DNA of 64,000 bases. It comes from Oasisia sp. SBJ-2009 (taxonomy: Eukaryota; Annelida; Polychaeta; Sabellida; Siboglinidae). Within the stretch, counting starts at the first letter, position 1, and every line of letters starts with the position of its first letter. The notes under the pieces are model-generated. The model searched no databases. It was not told where the DNA came from and saw only the letters and a program-made list of their open reading frames with translations. This document shows, piece after piece, positions 50,801-64,000 of the stretch. Made by a program: the position numbers and the translations under genes. The DNA is taken from positions 45,040,696 to 45,104,695 of the forward strand of contig OZ024865.1 in assembly GCA_964017155.1 (NCBI GenBank). The letters are read 5' to 3'.

Positions 50801-52333
50801 TTATCGTTCGCCACAGCAGCTGTTGCACCTGCTGACACAACGACGGTGATGACAGTCGTAGTGACGTCTGTTCCAGGGGCATCTCCTGTAGCGAATGGGT
50901 CGGCCATATCTGCAGTAGACGTAGCTTCCGCAACCGTTGCAAACGGTCGCCTGCCAGCCGTTGTACCTCTCACAGTAAGACTCTCTGCAGCCTGCGGAAC
51001 ACAATTTCCATACATTGTCTGACAACAATTACATAAGAACATGATATTGACAAGTAGCATGTGTCTCATGATAATTAAATGATTATCGTGCATACGTAGT
51101 GTGGCATGCATATGACGTCATTACTAGGAATATAATATGTTCGCTATATCACATTTCAGGTTAATCGATAGTCTATATTAAGATGTTTCCAATTACTGCT
51201 ATATGAAAATGTATAACTTGTAAACTAACCACAACGGCCGAGTCCCGGATAGTACGATTGGTTCAGTCCACACGAGCGGTAGTACAGTGATCCACGGTTA
51301 CACTGGTAGTAGTAGCGACCGGAGAAGTAGCTCGAGTAGTAAGAGTAGACACTTCGGGTGTAGCTGCAGCGATCCCGACATGCTCCTGAAACACACAATG
51401 GTGGAGAACAGTTATTATAGCGCACCGATATATGCCACTCTCGTTAACTACAAATAACGCCATACATTTAACGTTAAGGAGCCATTGATAACATATTTCA
51501 ATTACACTCATGAACTTGACAAATTCCTTGTAATTTAAAATGGTGAGCTTTCTGTCTTAGTAACGCAATACATAACAAATACAGTTAATTGGACGAATGC
51601 CACTACATAAACCACCATGTATTTGTTCCTGTACGTCACGCTAAATATGGTATCTGAATAATAGTAATATTATTAATAATAGTATAGGTCTTATGTCCTG
51701 GAGGATTCGAGCTGAGATGCGCGACATAAAAAATATTTAAGTGTTATATCGTATTAGGAAAAACAATTATTTTCACTGAAACGTGGAACATTCCACTACA
51801 AAGGGGCATTATAATATTAAAAACAAACTTATAAATAATGTTGCCACACTATAAACACAAAGTCGACGAAATGAGCCAGTTTGATATTATCTCTTTATCA
51901 GACTTACCACAACTTCCAGACTCGGTGACGCACTGGTCGGCGCCACAACGGCCGTACACAACTCTCCTGTTGATGCATCTGTAGTAGTAGGGGAAAGGCT
52001 TCACCAGAGACGGGTAGTAAAGGTTGGGCCGACGGTGCGTGCAGCAATCGTAGTCGTAGCCGTTCCAGCAGCCATCGTAACGATGTGCTGGAAGAAGAAA
52101 CAATACATTTTTAGTTGTGCTTTTTGGAATCCCATTCTTAGACACCAGCTCACGTGTGCTGTAGTAACACTATTTCACCACAGTCTGGCACAAAGATATT
52201 GGACACATACACTCGCATACATATGTAGTTACAGAAACATGAATGCTCGTACATGGACAGGCAGATGTTCATACAGGTACATCTAATATATTCACATGCA
52301 CGCACGCATGCACACATACACACACGCACACAC

Positions 52334-52417
<84 letters not shown>

Positions 52418-52503
52418 CACATACATACAGAAAGTACACGTGTCTTACCTTCTGCAGCATATATAGCTGCTAGCGCCAGCAACGCGATGAAATACTTCGC
52501 CAT
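50801..52503 (-). CDS. Secreted Cys/Tyr/Arg-rich protein, copy G
   Basis: Coding exons on the minus strand are 52503-52449, 52087-51908, 51385-51230 and 50991-50801, with all splice sites intact and 193 residues. The protein is the same as copy C (GAD in exon 3, Leu in NRGSLYY of exon 4); only silent changes were seen, such as CGT for CGA before Tyr in exon 3. Exon 1 (non-coding) ends at 52851. It is divergently paired with copy H. Confidence 0.85.
52297..52418. repeat. (AC)n(AT)n microsatellite in intron 2 of copy G
   Basis: Same position and composition as in copy C. Confidence 0.95.
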
Positions 52504-52850
52504 GGTGTCTATATGTGTCAGAAAAATGCGAAATTGTATTAAAATATATATCATGCGAAAACAACACACGTAAGGATAGAGTTAAGTGTGGTCGTCTTGT
52601 CAGCTAACGTAATATATTCTATAATAAAATAGGCCCACTAATTTTATTGGTTTAATTGTTTATACGGTGTATCATTTGTAGAAGAAATATGCTTACATTA
52701 TGTCAGAAATTATTTGTACACATGTATTATAATTAAATACTGTGCAACGTATGTTGTCATACGATCTTCATTATGAGTTTTACAAATGATGGTCGCATTA
52801 AAGATCTGTAGCAATTCTAGAATAAAACCCTCAAGAAAAGTCTAACTTAC

Positions 52851-52980
52851 CGAGCAGACAAGGTGTGACCCACAGTTCTTCGACTGATGCCAGTGGTGAA
52901 GTTATCTGGAAATGAACCAGTATTTATACCACTGCGTCTAAATCAATCATGTCTCGGTTCACTTCATAGTTCTGCCTTCT
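52851..52980 (-). promoter_or_regulatory. Promoter and non-coding first exon of copy G
   Basis: TATAAAT at 52928-52922; exon 1 ends at 52851 before GTAAG. TGAAGT replaces the TGACGT seen upstream of 0, A, D and H. Confidence 0.6.
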
Positions 52981-54268
52981 TGTTGAAACAAAGGGGTGTT
53001 CTTGCAAGTAAACATGTTTGAAACATAACACACTGTAAAATAAAGATGTTCGTTTTCTGTGTTTTGTTTTTCAAACAACATCCACATTTTATAAAGTAGA
53101 CACATCGCAGCTTAGGAAACTATTTTGTGCGATACGCCAATCAAACCCTACCTACCTCAACCTCCTCAATTAGTGCTTCGTTTGTACATCACGCCACTTG
53201 ACGCAAAACCTATAATTCATAAAAACATATGTCGGTTGTATTCAGAGTTGAATAATTACACGGCGACATTCTGAAGAAGAATGTGACGCAGGCATCCACT
53301 TCCAACTGGCTACAGACACGCAAAGCCTACGTAAGCGTCATTATTATTGATACGCAGGAATTGTTTTGCCTGTCAAACGTGGCGTGATTCGCGTTGTGCA
53401 GAAATTGAATGACATTTCTTAGACGTTTTTCCAGGGTTGACACATCGGTGGCAGTGACTGTCCTGTTGTGTGACTGATGGTGATGTAACTAGAGGGTGAT
53501 ACGCACACTCAATCCTTCAGCCGTCTCTCACCTATGTAGCAGGACAGTGGTATTGCCGTCTAGATTGGCCTTTCACAAGGAGAACGGCGAAATGTCGAAT
53601 ACCGAAAATAGTATCAATTATGATCGATAATGAATATGGTCCATCACAGTGTATCGTAGCGTTATATTTGAGATGTATAAACGGTAGTGTTTTTCTGAGT
53701 GGTAGATGACAAACCACTTTGGCTGCGTATCCCACAAAGGATTACTCATCAAACGGCGTGATATATTGTACGCGTAAACGACATCAAAATCGTATATTTC
53801 TTAAGCGGTTTGGGAAAGTGAACGACGCTCTGTGTTTGCTTGATTCCAATTGTTATAGTATAGCAACGTTTTGTTGTTCGTATTGCTCTAATATATGGCA
53901 CCGATGCATGGGCAATCCATTGACGTATCATCAATCAAGTACGACATTAAGACACACTGGTTGTTTTTGCTGTCTAGTTTTCTGCCGACTGTCGGTTCGT
54001 CATAAAACGTACCTGTAGCCTGTGGTGTAGAATCAATTTGTCAGGTGATCACTAATGTGTGCAATACATGACTAAAGACTGTATATTTTGTAGGCGTGTT
54101 AGCTGTCTAAAATAATGGACACGAACGGCTGCTATCGGTGACCATTAAAGTAAATATATTTTGTGTGAACAATACATACAAACGCACTCACCGAACATTA
54201 AATGAAAATATACAGGCCTACAGATAAACACGCTGAACTGCATTAACTCGCAAACATGTATGTATAAT

Positions 54269-54373
<105 letters not shown>

Positions 54374-54783
54374 TAGATAACGTAAATTATATCGCACATA
54401 AGGGTAAAAGTACATAAACACACACACCCATATATGAACAGACAATGAGCGGTGTTGAAGAAAATCAATATGCAACAGTTGTACGGGAGGATGGCTATAT
54501 AATGTGAGGGCATGTCTCTTACCTAAGAAAACCGTGGTGCATACCGATACCAAAGTTGTACATTTCTGAATTGGTTCGAGAAAAAGCGAATTATTCGTGT
54601 AGTAGAACGTTAACTGAGCAATCGTTTGACATCGTAATCAATCAAAGATGACATAAACACGAAACGGTTTGTGTTTTTGTATTCTGGTTCTCGGGCGGTC
54701 GTCGCTTCGTCATAAAAACGAACCATAGTAGCCCATGGTGTAGGGTAATCAGTCAAGGGTAAGTTAATGTGTAAAAACAAGGC

Positions 54784-56344
54784 TATTAAAATCATCATTA
54801 AAAACATTTTCAGGTCGGTTGGTAATGGCCATGTATTTTAATTTGATTTAATTAATTAATGTATTTATTTATTTTATAACAATGTTGATATAAAGTATGT
54901 TTTAATGCACAGTGTAAATGTTTTAAATTTATTTAATTGGTTTCTAGAAATGATTTTAATTTTTAACAATATATGTAGGTTTCTAGAGATGTTTTTGTAA
55001 TTGTTAACAAGATATGCTAATATTGTATTTTGATATGATATTGTATGGAATTGTTGTTTTTAGTATGAATGTACATGTACAATCTAACTGCAAATTTGCC
55101 ACATAATAAATGTATCTACCTTATCTTATCTATCTCCCCAGGTACTTTGCCATCTTTCAGGCCGGCGACTGCTCTAGCCATCTCATTCATGGTTGGCATC
55201 TCATCGGGGTTTGTCAGAGGTCTCCAATCCATATGTTGATTTCAAGTCAACAGGTCCCTTCTTGGGTCCCCATATTTCCTTCAGTCCATTGTAGAAGCCC
55301 TTTATGTTGAGTCTGTCAGCAGTTGTGTTCATAAAATACAGATACGGGATTCTATAAGTTTACAGTCTGGGCATTTTAGTTCAATTTAGCCCGCATGATG
55401 TCAAAGAAGACAGGTGTTTCATGTTTCGTATAAGTTTGTTTTTGCGGTTAAGGACTGCAATATATCACATCGTTTCGTAACCAATTCTTTATCGTATGGA
55501 CATGCAAAGACGATATTATGAACATCTCGTGTTCTTGTTTGTTTGTTTTTATGTTTGTGCATGGGTCGGTACGTCATAACATATACGACGTGGGTAAAAC
55601 GTGAATATATAGTATATTTTTGTTGAAGAGTTAGCTGTAACATATATCGTACTGAAATATAACATATTGTATACACAAATACAATCTTACCAAACCGCAC
55701 GCACACAATCACGCGTAAAGACACATAGGCAGACTCACATGAATACGTAAAACATACACACATAATGTAAATAAGCGTTGTGTAATAAGTGATATTTGAG
55801 TATATTTTCCAACGTATTTGATACTTGGAAAATTAGAGGCTTAGCACACGCGAAGATGAACAAGTCAACGAGAAAAGTGATGGTAGAAGACGACACACTA
55901 ATATACTCCTACACCAATAAGATATAAATCATTGAAACCTAGACATACTTGGGAATGCGGTACACAGAAGATACATAACAATTAAGACCCGGATATTCTA
56001 AGACGAATCACAGCCGACTAAAGAGCGATAATCACCAACGCAACTTCATCGATAAGTATACAACTCACGCGTTCTTACAGCAGGGAGAATCGGCGTGAAA
56101 ACATGGAAACTTTCCAGCAGGCACATAAAAGGTTAGCAGCCGTGCAAGCAAAATTGTAAAAAAAAGTATGTTCAATGTAAATTATCTAGACAGAAAAGAA
56201 AATATATGGGTAATTGAAAAACTGAGGAAAAGGTGCGTGCGTGCCTGTGTATTTCAATATAATGGTCAATGTTTGCAGCGGTTCGTGTGTGTGAAATATT
56301 AGACAGCTAACACGCCAACAAAATGTATTGTATTACAGCCTTGT
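54784..56344. other. Palindrome P2 central spacer
   Basis: Homologous to 28136-29754, but lacks about 74 bp after TTAGAGGCTT (near 55841). No supported gene other than the RT relic. Confidence 0.7.
55113..55345 (-). pseudogene. Reverse transcriptase relic at the centre of P2
   Basis: Orthologue of 2590-2830 and 28465-28700. The P2 midpoint is about 55.36 kb, at its edge. Confidence 0.6.
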
Positions 56345-56732
56345 TTTTACACATTAATTTTCCCTTGATTGATTACCCTACACCATGGGCTACTATGGCT
56401 TGTTTTACGACGAAGCGACGACCGCCCGAGAACCAGAATACAAAAACACAAACCGTTTCGTGTTTATGTAATCTTTGATTGAGTATGATGTCAAACAATT
56501 GCTCAGTCAACGTTCTATTACACGAATAGTTCGCTTTTTCTCGAACCGCTTCAGAAATATACAATTTGGTAACGGTATAAACCACGTTTTTCTTAGGCAA
56601 GAGACATGCCCTCACATTACATAGCCATTCTCCCGTACAACTGTTGCATATACATTTTCTTCAACAACGCTCATTGTCTGTTAATATATATGTGTGTGCT
56701 TATGTACTTTTACCCATATGTGCGATATTTTA

Positions 56733-56735
<3 letters not shown>

Positions 56736-56824
<89 letters not shown>
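56736..56824. repeat. (AT)n microsatellite
   Basis: TA run in the P2 right arm. Confidence 0.95.
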
Positions 56825-56827
<3 letters not shown>

Positions 56828-57860
56828 TTATATCAATTATACATACAGTTTTGCGAGTTTATGCAATTCAGCGTGTTTATGTGTAGGCCTGTAGATTTGC
56901 ATTTTATGTTCGGTGAGTGTGTATGTATGTATGTATGTTCTCACAATATATATATTTACTTTAATGGTGAGCGATAACAGCCGTTCGTGTCCATGATTTT
57001 AGACAGCTAACACGCCAACAAAATATACAGTATTTAGTAGTGTATTGCACACATTAGTGATCACCTGACAAATTGATTCTACACCACAGGCTACAGGTAC
57101 GTTTTATGACGAACCGACAGTCGGCAGAAAACTAGACAGCAAAAACAACCAGTGTGTCTGAATGTCGTACTTGATTGATGATACGTCAATGGATTGCTCA
57201 TGCATCGGCGCCATATATTGGTATCGGTATTGGACAATTCGCCGTTCACCTTGTGAAGATGAATCTGGACGGCAATGCCACGGTCCTGCTACATGGGTAA
57301 GAGACGGCTGAGGGATTGAGAGCGCGTATCACCCTCTAGTTACATCGCCGTCAGTCACACAACAGGATGGCCACTGCCACCGATGTGTCAACCCTGGAAA
57401 AACGTCTAAGAAATGTCATTAAATGTTTCCACAACGCGAATCACGCCATATTTGTCAGGCAAAACAATTCCTGCGTATCAATAATAATGACGCTTACGTA
57501 GGCTTTGCGTGCCTTTAGCTAATTGGGACTGGGTGCCTGCGTCACATTCTTCTTCAGAATGTCGCCGTGTAATTTTTCAACTCTGAACACAACTGACATA
57601 GGATTTATGAGTTATACGTTTCTCCTCCGGTGGCGTGACGTGCAAAAGAAGCACTAATTGAGGAGGTTGAGGTAGGTAGGGTTTATTTAGTGTATCGCAT
57701 AATATAGTTTCCTAAACTGCGATGTGTCTACTTTAGACAACATGGATGTTATTTGAAAAACAAAGCACAACAGACGAACATCTTTATTTTACAGGGTGTT
57801 ATGTTTCAAATATGTCTACCTGAAACAACACCCCTTTGTGCCAGCAAGAAGGCAGAACTA

Positions 57861-57977
57861 TGACGTGGACCGAGACATGATTGATTTTAGACGCAGTGGT
57901 ATAAATACTGGTTCATTTCCAAATACCGTCACCACTGGCATTCGTTGAAGAACTGCGGGTCACACCTTGTCTGCTCG
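57861..57977 (+). promoter_or_regulatory. Promoter and non-coding first exon of copy H
   Basis: TGACGT 57861-57866, TATAAAT 57900-57906, exon 1 ending at 57977 before GTAAGTTAG. Confidence 0.65.
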
Positions 57978-58332
57978 GTAAGTTAGACTTTTCTGAAGGG
58001 TTTTATTATATAACTGGTTTAGATTTTTAATGTGCTAATGCGACCATCATTTTGAAACCTCATTATGAAGTTCATATGACAACATATGTTGCAAATTATT
58101 CAAGTATAATACATGTGTACAAATAATTTCTGACAGAATGTAAGCCTATTTCTACTACAAATGATACACCGTATAAATAATTAAACATATATAATTAGTG
58201 GGCCTATTATATTATAGAATATATTACGTTAGCTGACAAGACGACCACACCTAATTGAATTCTTACGTGTGTTGTTTTCGCGTAATGGATATTTTAATAA
58301 GATTTCGCGTTTTTGTGACACATACAGACACC

Positions 58333-60029
<1,697 letters not shown>

Positions 60030-60290
60030 GCAAGTAGCGTAAGGTAATTTGCTAAGTTTTATTTTGTATTATTCTTATCTCTCTATTGTTGCTTAAGCAG
60101 GCACTACAACTTATGGTCATTGATCAGAATGCTGGTTTTGTTTGCGCCAGTGAGTAATACTTCGCTATATGAAAATGTAATACATAGAAACAGCTAATAT
60201 GCTATTTACATTTAATTGAAGTTTGTTTTACGTCGGCGGTTACTGGATTTATTTTTGGTGTTCACGGACAATTGCAAGATTATATCGTTC

Positions 60291-60489
<199 letters not shown>

Positions 60490-60567
60490 CATATGTATGT
60501 ATCGTAGTGGTTATACATGTGGACACTGTGTAATCATCGTATATGTGATTTACGTTTTTGTTTGTAG

Positions 60568-60716
60568 GAGTGTTCACGGATGTTCGAAAACAAACTTGGA
60601 ACACGCGTACGCCTGCAGATATACATTTTGAAGATCATGTATCTACACATTAGATTGTAACCAGCAGGATTATGTTAACATGTCGCTACAATAAAAATGA
60701 AACTTTTATCTTTGTT
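60568..60716 (+). other. Copy H terminal 3' UTR exon with polyadenylation signal
   Basis: Begins after GTTTGTAG; AATAAA at 60690-60695. Confidence 0.6.
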
Positions 60717-61024
60717 TGAATATTGCTTTATTCATTAGATGAATTAAGACATTTTCGAAAATATCACGTTATATTTCAAAACAACATGTATTATAACACG
60801 CGTTGACCATTCATGCCCACATTCACTCAATCTTTTATATAATGATTTATTTTGTAGCAACATTTATGTCACGGTCACGGGCACGACACATCGATCTACA
60901 ACACATATGTGTTAATATAAATGTGTAGTATATAAATATAAGTAAGTAAATAAATAAATATCTATCATAGCTATGTCATTGCCACAAGTCAAAATAATAA
61001 GTAAATAAGTAAATAAATAAGTAA

Positions 61025-61027
<3 letters not shown>

Positions 61028-61065
<38 letters not shown>
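61028..61065. repeat. (AT)n microsatellite
   Basis: TA run after a TAAGTAAATAAA-rich stretch. The nearby ATCTATCATAGCTATGTCATTG block is duplicated here (60960 and 61101) and single in unit 1. Confidence 0.9.
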
Positions 61066-61067
<2 letters not shown>

Positions 61068-61352
61068 TTCATAGTATACATATATGCATCAGTACATCAA
61101 GATCTATCATAGCTATGTCATTGCCACAAGTCAAAATAATAACTATGAATCAGCGCGTTGCGCTGTAACTACGCTGGGTGAATCTTGAGGAATGCAGTTT
61201 TTGGTACATAATTAAGCCTTTATATGTATGCCACAGTCACCATGATGTATACTCATAGTAATTGTTTTGATATCCACTTCATGGTAAACATGTTGTGACT
61301 TAGTTTGATTCAAGTGTCCGGATAACCTTTTGTCAGATATGTTTGAGATATT

Positions 61353-61440
61353 ACGGAAGCCCGTTAGTGCCATGGTGCCAGATAATTAAGTGGCGGCTGT
61401 CAAGAAAAAAACTTTCACCGTGGCACCAACGGGCTTCCGT
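61353..61440. mobile_element. Foldback element, uninterrupted (empty retrotransposon site)
   Basis: 88 bp with inverted ends ACGGAAGCCCGTTRGTGCC. The junction 61381/61382 (GCCAG/ATAATT) is where unit 1 carries the retrotransposon. Confidence 0.8.
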
Positions 61441-61734
61441 AAGATAGCGCTACATAAACTATGACTCAATCGAACAGTTTTGCTTACGTGATTGCTCTCG
61501 CAGAATTCACTCGAATAGTTTCGCTACATTGTACCAGTTAATTATCTCACATTTATTTTGTAAGAATATAGTTTGCTGTTCAAAATTCATCTGATGGGAA
61601 CACGTACAAGGCCAACATTTTCAAATGTGTTTATTTAACAACCAAGTAACAATTAAACTTCTTCAAAAATCAAACGAGGAAAGAAAACTGGCGAGCTCAG
61701 AGAAGAACTCCAAGTTACCGTAACAAATGCAAGG

Positions 61735-62000
61735 CGGATCAATCCGTTGTATAATGGTATCACATCCAATAGGAAGATGGAGAAGAGCGTGGGGGCCAGT
61801 TAACAACCTTGCTTGACCCCATTTGTAACACTGAACGATTCCGAGACTTCCCCTCCAACACTAACATTCGCTCTCATTCCGGTATGTAGAGCTTCGATCG
61901 TAGTTGTAAACTTCTTTGGGCATCCACACTTCTTCAGTAGCTGCCATATCCCGGTCCTCACAACTGTATCGAACGCCTTACTGAAGTCAGAACCAGCGAG
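61735..62000 (-). pseudogene. Reverse transcriptase relic, C-terminal part (unit 2)
   Basis: Orthologue of 9335-9605 and 38630-38895; DFSKAFDTVV and TNGVKQGC followed by a stop. Confidence 0.7.
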
Positions 62001-62380
62001 GACGGCAAGCACCCTGGATGTAACCACCCTATGGTCGGTGTAGGGTAAAATGTCATGAAAGAAATGACTACAGACCATAACGTTGTGGACAAAATAGCTA
62101 GATAACAGTCAGTTAATATAATATTGCCGTATACTGGAAACAACTAGACGTTCGACAAGGCTACTATATGCATGAGTACCCATACTACTAAAAAGGTTGG
62201 ATATTTGTGTACGGGTAATATTCGAGCAGTAATTTCAGGAATGGTGGAAGCCTTAATAAGTGGATATACTGTTCCACTGAACAGGTCTACTAACGAGTAA
62301 ATTGTAAAGCATTTGAGATAGTCTTGGTGGCGGTATAGTGTATTATATAATAACTTATAAAAATCTTTTTGTTTTTAAAT

Positions 62381-63036
62381 GAGCACGCAGGGATCGCTGC
62401 AGCTACACCCGAAACGTCTACTCTTACTACTCGAGCTACTTCTCCGGTCGCTACTACTACCAGTGTAACCGTGGATTAATGTACTACCGCTCGTGTCGAT
62501 TTAACCATTCGTACTACCCGGGACTCGGCCGCTGCGGTTCGAGTACAATCCATATGTATTCAAAAACAATATTAATCATAGAACACAAGGTCTCACATAC
62601 TGAAACCGTTTGTCGTTAGACTGATTTATTGACCATGTTCCTTAAAATATTTGCGTAACATATTTGAGTTCAGACTACCAATTATATTCTGATTACAACG
62701 CTTGTGTTAATTACTTGGTGATATCTCTTCGTATCTATTTCGTTTTATTTGCAGCAGATAAAGTAACGTTCTTATTAATCGACAAATGTGTTATTGTTAT
62801 ATGCACAATTGCGATTAGGATTCATACGCATATTGTATTCCGCAGGTTGCAGAGAGACTTACTGTTAGAGGTACAGCGGCTGGCAGGCGACCGTTTGCAA
62901 CGTATGTGGAAGCTATGTCTACTGCAGATATGGACGTCCCATTCGCTACAGGAGATGCCCCTGGAACAGAGGTCACTACGACTGTCATCATCGTCGTTGT
63001 GTCAACAGGTGCAACGGCTGCTGTGGCGAACGACAA
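62381..63036 (+). pseudogene. Pseudogene F: exon 4 and exon 5 relics
   Basis: Exon-4-like 62381-62536 and exon-5-like 62846-63036. It shares with pseudogene E the lost exon-4 acceptor, the Cys-to-Arg change, the TAG after TACTGT and the lost final stop. It keeps GAG where E has its first TAG. E and F are therefore one old pseudogene duplicated with the macro-unit. Confidence 0.8.
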
Positions 63037-63235
63037 ATGTGTAGCAAACGGTGACTAGATAATATCCCTCATTAGTTGGTTCATCTGATTATCGTTCTGA
63101 TCGGTATTATTCTTGCAGACAATTGAGTTAACATTTGATATTATTATCACCATATTCCAAATGTACACAAACATATTCCTTCGTGTCAAATTAGATGAAT
63201 AAATGTAAATGTGACATTTAACGGAAGAGATTTTG

Positions 63236-64000
63236 ATCTCCTACAAAGCAACCACAGGATTGTATGAAGGAGGACATCTGAACACAACACATAGCGTACC
63301 CATTATACATGCGGGGTAAATAGAAATAATACGTGATCTTCGACGATACATAAAACTTCAAACCAATTAGCTATTGGAAGCAGCAAAAACGGCAGGCATA
63401 GATTATGATTCACTTGAATGAAGTACTCTGATTCTAAAAAAACAACTACAAAAACAGTCGTGTATCGACTTCGTGATGTGTCGTGATTTAACATTTTTTA
63501 CGTCGGCGTCACTCCGCGGACGAGCAGCATGATGTTTGCAAGTCACCCAAAGGGTCATTTTTTTATCAGAAACCAACAGACAACAAAAAACGAGTGCATG
63601 CTGGTCAGACAAAGTTCAGCTCAACAAAAACATGTAAAACCATGCGTTATAGTTAACGGCAGAACGAGTGTGTTGCGTGTTTGAATATGTTTAACTGTTT
63701 TTGTCTGTTTCGTCTGACATTTCTAACGTTGGCGGTTTGCCTACGTAAACGTTTGATTGGTGTAATGCACTGTTACCTGACTTGCTAATGTAGTGAAACA
63801 CCTACAGAGTGGTTTGTTGCGGCACAGTTTGAAGTACAAAAAGTGTAGCCTCGACATATATTCACGCATCGGATTCACGTATAAAAAAATTCAGAATACA
63901 CGTCGTCCAATAAAATATGATGAATTCTGACAGCTCGCTCTCACGCAAAACATTCACGTATACATATATAGATATACATATATACAGCCTACCCGCTGTC
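63236..64000. repeat. Start of the next macro-repeat unit
   Basis: Follows 40129-40890 closely, with a small deletion near 63327. No gene is seen; the unit continues past the window edge. Confidence 0.75.

Overview
The window is eukaryotic, AT-rich and intron-containing, with many long (AT)n and (CT)n microsatellites, non-LTR retrotransposon relics and foldback or TIR elements. The only protein-coding family I can support is a set of small secreted Cys/Tyr/Arg-rich proteins. The overall look (spliced small genes, a CR1/L2/Rex1-like retrotransposon, a secreted protein resembling degenerate chitin-binding modules) suggests an invertebrate, perhaps a mollusc or other lophotrochozoan. That taxonomic guess is inference only. 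No tRNA, rRNA or CRISPR array was seen.

The core gene has a non-coding first exon behind a TATA box, a signal-peptide exon, three coding exons that each carry one Cys-rich module, and a spliced 3' UTR exon with a polyadenylation signal. All coding introns are phase 1 and all splice sites are GT-AG. Coding exon lengths (55, 180, 156 and 191 nt) are the same in every complete copy, giving 193 residues. There are five complete copies: A (+, 5877-7561), C (-, 24203-25907), D (+, 31737-33416), G (-, 50801-52503) and H (+, 58333-60029). A sixth copy is cut by the left edge (-, 24-78). Three exon-4/exon-5 pseudogenes lie at 9985-10640, 39275-39930 and 62381-63036. A diverged relic of the signal-peptide exon occurs at 15610-15678 and again at 43106-43174.

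The genes sit in divergent pairs on the arms of large inverted repeats: palindrome P0 centred near 2.9 kb (left arm truncated), P1 at 22137-38882 and P2 at 48737-61988. Each has arms of about 5.5-6 kb and a 1.6 kb spacer. The palindromes are themselves tandemly repeated in a macro-unit of about 23-26 kb, so the window holds part of unit 0, all of unit 1, most of unit 2 and the first bases of the next. Relics of one reverse transcriptase family lie at the palindrome centres and at their outer ends. Within the macro-repeat, unit 1 has a 3.6 kb non-LTR retrotransposon (34691-38276) inserted into a small foldback element; the matching position in unit 2 (61381/61382) is empty.

Between palindromes the sequence is non-coding repeat: TIR elements with TA flanks (20111-21352 and 46695-47952), a 147 bp hairpin (17233-17379 and 44730-44876), local tandem duplications, and a block found only in unit 0 (10788-14180). 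Genes C and G encode the same protein, as do D and H, whereas C and D differ. Tandem duplication of the whole palindrome is therefore more recent than formation of the palindrome.
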